Below are positions 5,623 to 8,962 of a DNA stretch of 8,962 nucleotides, piece after piece (within the stretch, counting starts at the first letter, position 1; the number at the start of each line of letters is the position of its first letter). The DNA is taken from NCBI GenBank assembly GCA_020850915.1, contig JADZDV010000024.1, positions 1 through 8,962 of the forward strand, given 5' to 3'. The position numbers were made by a program, and so were the translations under genes. Below the pieces are notes generated by a model. The model did not search any database. It had not been told where the DNA came from and saw nothing but the letters and a program-made list of their open reading frames with translations. This stretch comes from Chloroflexota bacterium. Lineage in GTDB: Bacteria; Chloroflexota; UBA6077; JADZDV01.

Positions 5623-6747
5623 TTAGCGGGCGCCCCCGAGGAGCGCCTGCATGCGGTCCGCGGCACCCTTCAGGAGCGACGCGCGGACGTGCTGGTACGT
5701 GTTCGCGGTGAGCGATATCTGACTGTGGCCCAGCACCTCCATCACGGTCCGCAAGTCCTCGCCCTGCTCCAGGAGCAGCGTTGCGCACGAATGCCGCAGA
5801 TCGTGGAAGCGCCGGGGCTGTACGCCCGCTTTCGCCAGGAGCCGACGATAGACGCCGTGCAGGTTGCTGCCTTCGATTGGCGTCCCGGCCTCGCTCGTGA
5901 AGACCAGGCCCCAGGCATTGCCCGTCCACCACGCCCCGCCCGCGAGCTGCTCCTCAAGCTGGCGCACCTTGTGCCGGCGGAGGGCCTCGACCGCGAAGCC
6001 CGGGAGCGCCAGGGCCCGGCGTGAGCGCGCCGTCTTGGGCTCCGTGAGCTGCCAGGCGTGGCCAATGCGCTGGAGCTGACGGCGGACGCGGAGCACGCAC
6101 GTGTCGAGGTCCACATCCTCCCAGCGCAAACCGAGCGCCTCGCCCTGGCGGAGACCGAGCGCCAGCGCGACCGTGAACAACGCTTCGAGCCGGTGTCCCT
6201 GAGCAGCGGCGAGCAGCTGGCGGGCTTCGTCCGCGCTGAGCGGCTCGACCTCGTGACGCTCGACCCGCGGCGGATCGACCAGGGTAGCCACGTTGCGCGC
6301 GACCAGTCCCCACTTGAGCGCCTGCCCGAGCGCCCGGCGCAGAACGGCCCGGTGATTGGCGACCGTCTTCGCCGACAGTCCCGATTCAAGCTTCGCGTTC
6401 AAGTACCGTTGTGCGTCCACCGGCGAGAGCTTCGCGAGCGGGACGCGGCCGAGCGACGGGATAAGGTGCCGGTTCACAATCATGCTGTAGCTTTCGAAGG
6501 TACGCGGCCGTACCTTCGGCTTCGCCGCGTCGTCAAGCCAGCGACTCAGGTAGTCGCGAACGGTGAGCTTCTGGCTCGGGAGCGAGAGCCCCGACTGCAC
6601 GTCCGCCAGCGCGCGCGCGAGCTGCTCCGCCGCGGCCTGGCGCGTCCTGGCGTACACATAGCGCTGCCGTCCGTTGACTGTGACGGCCGCGCACCAGCGC
6701 CCGTCCTTGCGCTTGTAGACCGTGCCTTCGTTGTTACCGCGGGCCAT
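5623..6747 (-). CDS. int: Tyrosine recombinase/integrase of the element
   Basis: This site-specific recombinase would insert and excise the element at tRNA-Lys. I chose the ATG at 6747 (MARGNNEGTVYKRKDG...), preceded by GGGAG at 8 bases, giving 374 residues. The open frame runs upstream to 6921, but that would overlap the neighbouring gene and adds sequence of no family character. An N-terminal arm-binding domain (about 5-52, GTVYKRKDGRWCAAVTVNG) is followed by a SAM-like core-binding domain (about 62-150) and the catalytic domain (about 168-365). The full catalytic set is present: Arg200 in GLRQGEALGLRW, Lys238 in EPKTARSRR, His315 and Arg318 in HDLRHS, His341 in LGHS and Tyr351 in TYQHV. 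The enzyme looks intact and active. Its C-terminus faces the tRNA, as is usual for tRNA-targeting integrases. Confidence 0.96.
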   Translation of the reverse strand: MARGNNEGTVYKRKDGRWCAAVTVNGRQRYVYARTRQAAAEQLARALADVQSGLSLPSQKLTVRDYLSRWLDDAAKPKVRPRTFESYSMIVNRHLIPSLGRVPLAKLSPVDAQRYLNAKLESGLSAKTVANHRAVLRRALGQALKWGLVARNVATLVDPPRVERHEVEPLSADEARQLLAAAQGHRLEALFTVALALGLRQGEALGLRWEDVDLDTCVLRVRRQLQRIGHAWQLTEPKTARSRRALALPGFAVEALRRHKVRQLEEQLAGGAWWTGNAWGLVFTSEAGTPIEGSNLHGVYRRLLAKAGVQPRRFHDLRHSCATLLLEQGEDLRTVMEVLGHSQISLTANTYQHVRASLLKGAADRMQALLGGAR

Positions 6748-6827
6748 GGTGCCTGCTCCCTTCTCCTGGCTCCTCGTCTCTCTCACCGGGTCGGATCGGC
6801 CGTAGCACGTCCTCTCCGTGCCCGCGC

Positions 6828-7532
6828 TTACCGGCCATGGTCTGCCCCCCTTTCCGTGGCGAGCGGGCGCCCAGCGCGGAGGTCTGCCAGTGACTCCGCG
6901 ACCGGGCGCCCCGTCTGCCACTCCAACACCCGCAGGCTGTCCAGCAGGACGCCGGACAGCGGCTTGCGCCGGTCGTCCGGCAGGTTCTCTCTCGACGCGG
7001 CAAGCGCCACTGCAAAACGCGCCGCGGCTTCGGGTGAGCGCCAGGGCGTTAACGCCAGGAACGTGTCAAGGTCGGCGGTCGGCTGCCCCGCCTGCTCGCG
7101 ACGGAGCCGTTTGTCCGCCTGCCAGAACGTCAACCAGGCCGGCATGCCCGGGCACACCCGCGCGAGCTGTGCGACCCACCGAGCATGCTCGATGGTGATG
7201 GCGCCCGGCTGACCGCCCGCCTCAACAACGGCCGCGGTGCACTGGAGCACGGCCGTCGCGTCCTCGGGGTCGGCGTCAGCCGTGAGCGTCCATGGCGCGG
7301 CCCGGGCAGCGCGGCGGTCGCGCCCAATCCGCTCAATGGTGTCGCGCGACGGGACGCGCCCCGCAAACGAATCGACCAGGCACAACCTGCGTTCGACGCT
7401 CGCGGCTCCCAATCCGAGACTCAAAAGCCGCTCAGTTTCCGCGAGCACGTCGCCGTCAACGGCACGAGCGCGCTTGCGTCGACGCCTTTCTGGTTTATCT
7501 GCTGAAAGATGCGGCTTATCCGCGGCATCCAT
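6828..7532 (-). CDS. Unrecognised 234-residue protein, possible DNA-binding regulator
   Basis: I do not recognise this family. The ATG at 7532 is preceded by GAGGT at 7 bases. The N-terminus is highly basic (RRRRKRAR, about 17-24). Residues 30-72, with LAETERLLSLGLGAASVERRL followed by VPSRDTIERIGRD, look like two or three helices compatible with a helix-turn-helix. The middle (about 90-145) and C-terminal part (165-222) are rich in Ala, Leu and Arg and predicted helical, with no catalytic motif or membrane segment. It lies 80 bp upstream of int on the same strand, so the two may be co-transcribed from the promoter at 7571-7599. Its position opposite xis, and the repeats around its own start, would fit a regulator of the element. 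That is inference. Confidence 0.7.
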   Translation of the reverse strand: MDAADKPHLSADKPERRRRKRARAVDGDVLAETERLLSLGLGAASVERRLCLVDSFAGRVPSRDTIERIGRDRRAARAAPWTLTADADPEDATAVLQCTAAVVEAGGQPGAITIEHARWVAQLARVCPGMPAWLTFWQADKRLRREQAGQPTADLDTFLALTPWRSPEAAARFAVALAASRENLPDDRRKPLSGVLLDSLRVLEWQTGRPVAESLADLRAGRPLATERGADHGR

Positions 7533-7560
7533 GCGGCCTACCTCGAAGCTATGCGGCCTA
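7509..7560. repeat. Three spaced direct repeats ATGCGGC(C/T)TA in the divergent control region
   Basis: ATGCGGCTTA (7509-7518), ATGCGGCCTA (7531-7540) and ATGCGGCCTA (7551-7560) are in the same orientation, 22 and 20 bp apart, about two helical turns. They therefore present the same DNA face. The second copy covers the start codon of the minus-strand gene, the first lies inside it, and the third is in its leader. This suits an operator or an iteron-like array. The bound protein is unknown. Confidence 0.6.
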
Positions 7561-7570
7561 AACTGTAGGT

Positions 7571-7599
7571 ATCATAGCGGTCCGACAACGGCCGCGCAA
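7571..7599 (-). promoter_or_regulatory. Candidate leftward promoter for the 234-residue gene and int
   Basis: On the minus strand TTGCGC (7599-7594, three of six matches including TTG) precedes TATGAT (7576-7571, five of six) with a 17-base spacer. Transcription would start near 7564, just upstream of two of the three repeats, so a repressor bound there would block it. A rightward -10-like TATCAT overlaps at 7570-7575 and could serve xis, but no convincing -35 box was found for it. Confidence 0.5.
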
Positions 7600-7615
7600 G
7601 TGGGAGAGGACGATC

Positions 7616-7801
7616 GTGGACAAGCTACTACTTCGCCCCGAAGAAGCGGCGGCACTCCTGAGCCTGGGAAGATCGACGATTTACGAACTCATCGCGAGCG
7701 GCGCGCTGGAAAGCGTCACGGTCGGGCGCTCGCGCCGCGTGCCGCTCGCCGCGCTGGAGCGGTTCGTCCGCGAGCGAATGGCCGAAGCTGGCGAGCGGTG
7801 A
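7616..7801 (+). CDS. xis: Excisionase-type small HTH protein (MerR-like, HTH_17)
   Basis: The 61-residue product starts at a GTG at 7616, with AGAGGA five bases upstream. Nearly all of it is the MerR-like winged-HTH used by excisionases and AlpA-type regulators: LLRPEEAAALLSLGRSTIYELIASG is the HTH (about 5-29), and ESVTVGRSRRVPLAALERFVRE the wing and final helix. Such proteins bend DNA at attachment sites to favour excision, or activate the int promoter. It begins the rightward transcript opposite the int module. Its stop codon TGA overlaps the start of the primase gene (GTGA), so the two are probably translationally coupled. Whether it acts as excisionase, activator or both cannot be told from sequence. 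Confidence 0.88.
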   Translation: MDKLLLRPEEAAALLSLGRSTIYELIASGALESVTVGRSRRVPLAALERFVRERMAEAGER

Positions 7802-8962
7802 CGGTGGACGCGCCGGCGATCCTGGACGCGCTGGCCTGCGGTCGCCAGGGCTGCCCTTGTGGCGCAACGTCCCGCCGAGGCAAAGGGTTGGTCCATTGCC
7901 CGGCGCACGACGACTCGAACCCGTCGTTGAGCGTCGGGCCCGGCGACCGCGTGCCGGTTGTCGTCTCGTGCCTGGCTGGCTGCCCGCGGGGCGCCGTCAT
8001 CGACGCACTGCGCGAGCGGCACCTGTGGCCCGAAGCCGAGCGGCGCAACGGCCACGCGCCGAGCGGCGTGGCGTCGATGACGCGCTTCGAGATCAAGGAC
8101 GCGGCCGGCACGCTGGTGGCCGTCCACGTGCGGACGGACCAGGCCGACGGCAGCAAGTCGTTCGCCTGGCGACAGCCCGGCGGCGCGGCCGGCCTGGCAG
8201 GAGTCAGGACCGCGGACCTGCCGCTCTTCGGCAGCGAGCTGCTGCGGTACGCGGCTCCAGGCTCGCGCGCGGTACTGGTGGAGGGTGAGAAAGCTGCCCA
8301 AGCGCTCCGCGGGCGCGGGATCCTGGCGGTCGCGTCGGTCACCGGGGCGAGCGGCGCGCCGAGCCGCGCGAGCCTGGCGGTGCTGCGCGACTTCGGCGTC
8401 GTGCTCTGGCCCGACAATGACCTGCCGGGCCGCGACCACATGAATCGAATTGCCCAGACGCTCCTGGGGCTGGGCATCTCGCCGCGGCTGGTGAACTGGC
8501 CGGGCGCGCCGGCCAAAGGCGACGCCGCGGACTTCGTGGGCTCGGACGTCGAGCTGGCGGCGTTGCTGGGCGCGGCGGCGGCCTGGCAGCCGGCCGCGAC
8601 GGAGGCGCCCGGCGCGCCCGAGCCCGCCGGGCCGCCGCATTCGGCGGCCACCGACTTAGCGAACGCCGAGCGCTTCGCCCGCCAGCACGGCGCCGAGTGG
8701 CGCTATTGCGCGCCATGGAGGACCTGGGTCGGGTGGACCGGCCAGCGATGGCAGACAGACGACACGTTGGCCGTCGTGCGGGCTGCAAGCGAGACGGTTC
8801 GCACTATCTACGCCGAAGCCGCGGCGGCCGACGACTCCGCGATGCGCAGGGTGCTGGCGGGCTGGGCGGCACGCTCGGAGTCCGCTGACCGCCTCAGGGC
8901 GATGCTGGACCTGGCTCGGTCGCGCCCTGGCGCTCCGGTTCGTCCCGACGAATTCGACCGCG
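7798..8962 (+). CDS. Phage/plasmid-type primase (CHC2-like zinc finger, TOPRIM, D5 N-terminal region), cut by window end
   Basis: The frame was read directly from the GTG at 7798, which overlaps the xis stop. It stays open to the window edge for 388 codons. The zinc-finger region has C-P-A-H (Cys34, His37) with D-S-N-P-S-L-S-V after it, then C-L-A-G-C (Cys58, Cys62), the usual form in phage primases; Cys14, Cys19 and Cys21 add possible ligands. A TOPRIM-like domain has VEGEKAAQAL with Glu162, and LWPDNDLPGRDH with Asp206 and Asp208, the acidic metal-binding set. After a Pro/Ala-rich linker (about 262-285), residues 288 onward (ERFARQHGAEWRYC, then WVGWTGQRW) match the start of D5_N-type regions, which usually precede a superfamily-3 helicase. 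A fused primase-helicase that starts replication of the element is therefore expected. The helicase part is beyond the window. Confidence 0.88.
   Translation, partial: MTVDAPAILDALACGRQGCPCGATSRRGKGLVHCPAHDDSNPSLSVGPGDRVPVVVSCLAGCPRGAVIDALRERHLWPEAERRNGHAPSGVASMTRFEIKDAAGTLVAVHVRTDQADGSKSFAWRQPGGAAGLAGVRTADLPLFGSELLRYAAPGSRAVLVEGEKAAQALRGRGILAVASVTGASGAPSRASLAVLRDFGVVLWPDNDLPGRDHMNRIAQTLLGLGISPRLVNWPGAPAKGDAADFVGSDVELAALLGAAAAWQPAATEAPGAPEPAGPPHSAATDLANAERFARQHGAEWRYCAPWRTWVGWTGQRWQTDDTLAVVRAASETVRTIYAEAAAADDSAMRRVLAGWAARSESADRLRAMLDLARSRPGAPVRPDEFDR

Larger units (their letters stand above)
5524..8962. mobile_element. Integrated element at tRNA-Lys, left end (satellite or integrative-plasmid type)
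   Basis: The region from the tRNA 3' end to the window edge carries a tyrosine integrase reading toward the tRNA, an excisionase-like gene and a phage/plasmid-type primase. That is a typical attL-proximal module of an element integrated at the 3' end of a tRNA gene. Order and orientation (int, unknown gene, divergent control region, xis, primase) resemble phage satellites and integrative plasmids. The exact boundary is unknown: the core of the attachment site normally overlaps the tRNA 3' end, and the second copy (attR) must lie beyond 8962. No capsid, conjugation or helicase gene is visible in the part available. Confidence 0.75.

Noticed and set aside
6748..6921. N-terminal extension of the integrase to an earlier start
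   Set aside because: It would overlap the upstream gene and adds 58 residues of Gly/Arg/Pro-rich sequence. The ATG at 6747 has a good ribosome binding site and gives the usual integrase N-terminus.
6058..7212. Plus-strand open frame (384 codons) opposite int and the 234-residue gene
   Set aside because: High-GC antisense frame spanning two well-supported minus-strand genes, with no recognisable motif and no good ribosome binding site.
7681..8651. Two long minus-strand open frames opposite the primase gene
   Set aside because: Both are Arg/Ala-rich shadows. The plus strand in this interval has clear zinc-finger and TOPRIM motifs.
1..8962. CRISPR array, insertion sequence, rRNA or conjugation gene
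   Set aside because: I found no regularly spaced repeats with unique spacers, no transposase motif with terminal inverted repeats, no rRNA segment and no relaxase or type IV secretion gene.

Overview
This is high-GC bacterial DNA. Two kinds of region meet at a tRNA gene. The left two-thirds (about 1-5450) looks chromosomal. The right third (about 5524 to the window end) looks like one end of an integrated mobile element. Chloroflexota (Thermomicrobia-like) is my best guess for the host. It rests on the Rrf2-sufC-sufB-sufD gene order and on a lipoprotein with a Thr/Pro/Ala-rich linker. No rRNA or other phylogenetic marker is present, so the assignment is tentative.

Left region: an iron-sulfur cluster assembly operon runs leftward as rrf2-type regulator (2790-3290), sufC (1987-2811), sufB (580-1983) and sufD (514 to beyond position 1). 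Its genes overlap or nearly touch. It starts from a near-consensus sigma-70 promoter (TTGACA, 17 bp, TATATT). An imperfect palindrome lies just downstream of the -10 box and is a good candidate for autoregulation by the Rrf2 protein, which carries three cysteines that could hold an Fe-S cluster. About 500 bp of mostly silent DNA separates this promoter from a divergently read A-type Fe-S carrier gene (3789-4124). Together these genes would build clusters on the SufBC2D scaffold and pass them to apoproteins, with the regulator sensing supply.

Middle: a convergent gene (4170-5156) encodes a lipoprotein resembling family-5 (peptide/nickel type) ABC substrate-binding proteins. It is only 328 residues long and lacks the C-terminal part usual for the family. 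A 300-bp control region with two inverted repeats follows. Then comes tRNA-Lys(TTT) (5452-5523) with a perfect TATAAT box upstream.

Right region: immediately after the tRNA 3' end there is a long hairpin, a perfect 11-bp tandem repeat and a tyrosine integrase read toward the tRNA (5623-6747). Next is an unrecognised 234-residue gene (6828-7532). A short divergent control region with three spaced ATGCGGC(C/T)TA repeats separates it from an excisionase-like HTH gene (7616-7801) and an overlapping CHC2/TOPRIM/D5-type primase gene that runs off the window (7798-8962). The layout (tRNA, int, divergent control region, xis, primase) resembles phage satellites (PICI or P4 type) and integrative plasmids. 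The rest of the element lies outside the window, so its class and far end cannot be settled here.
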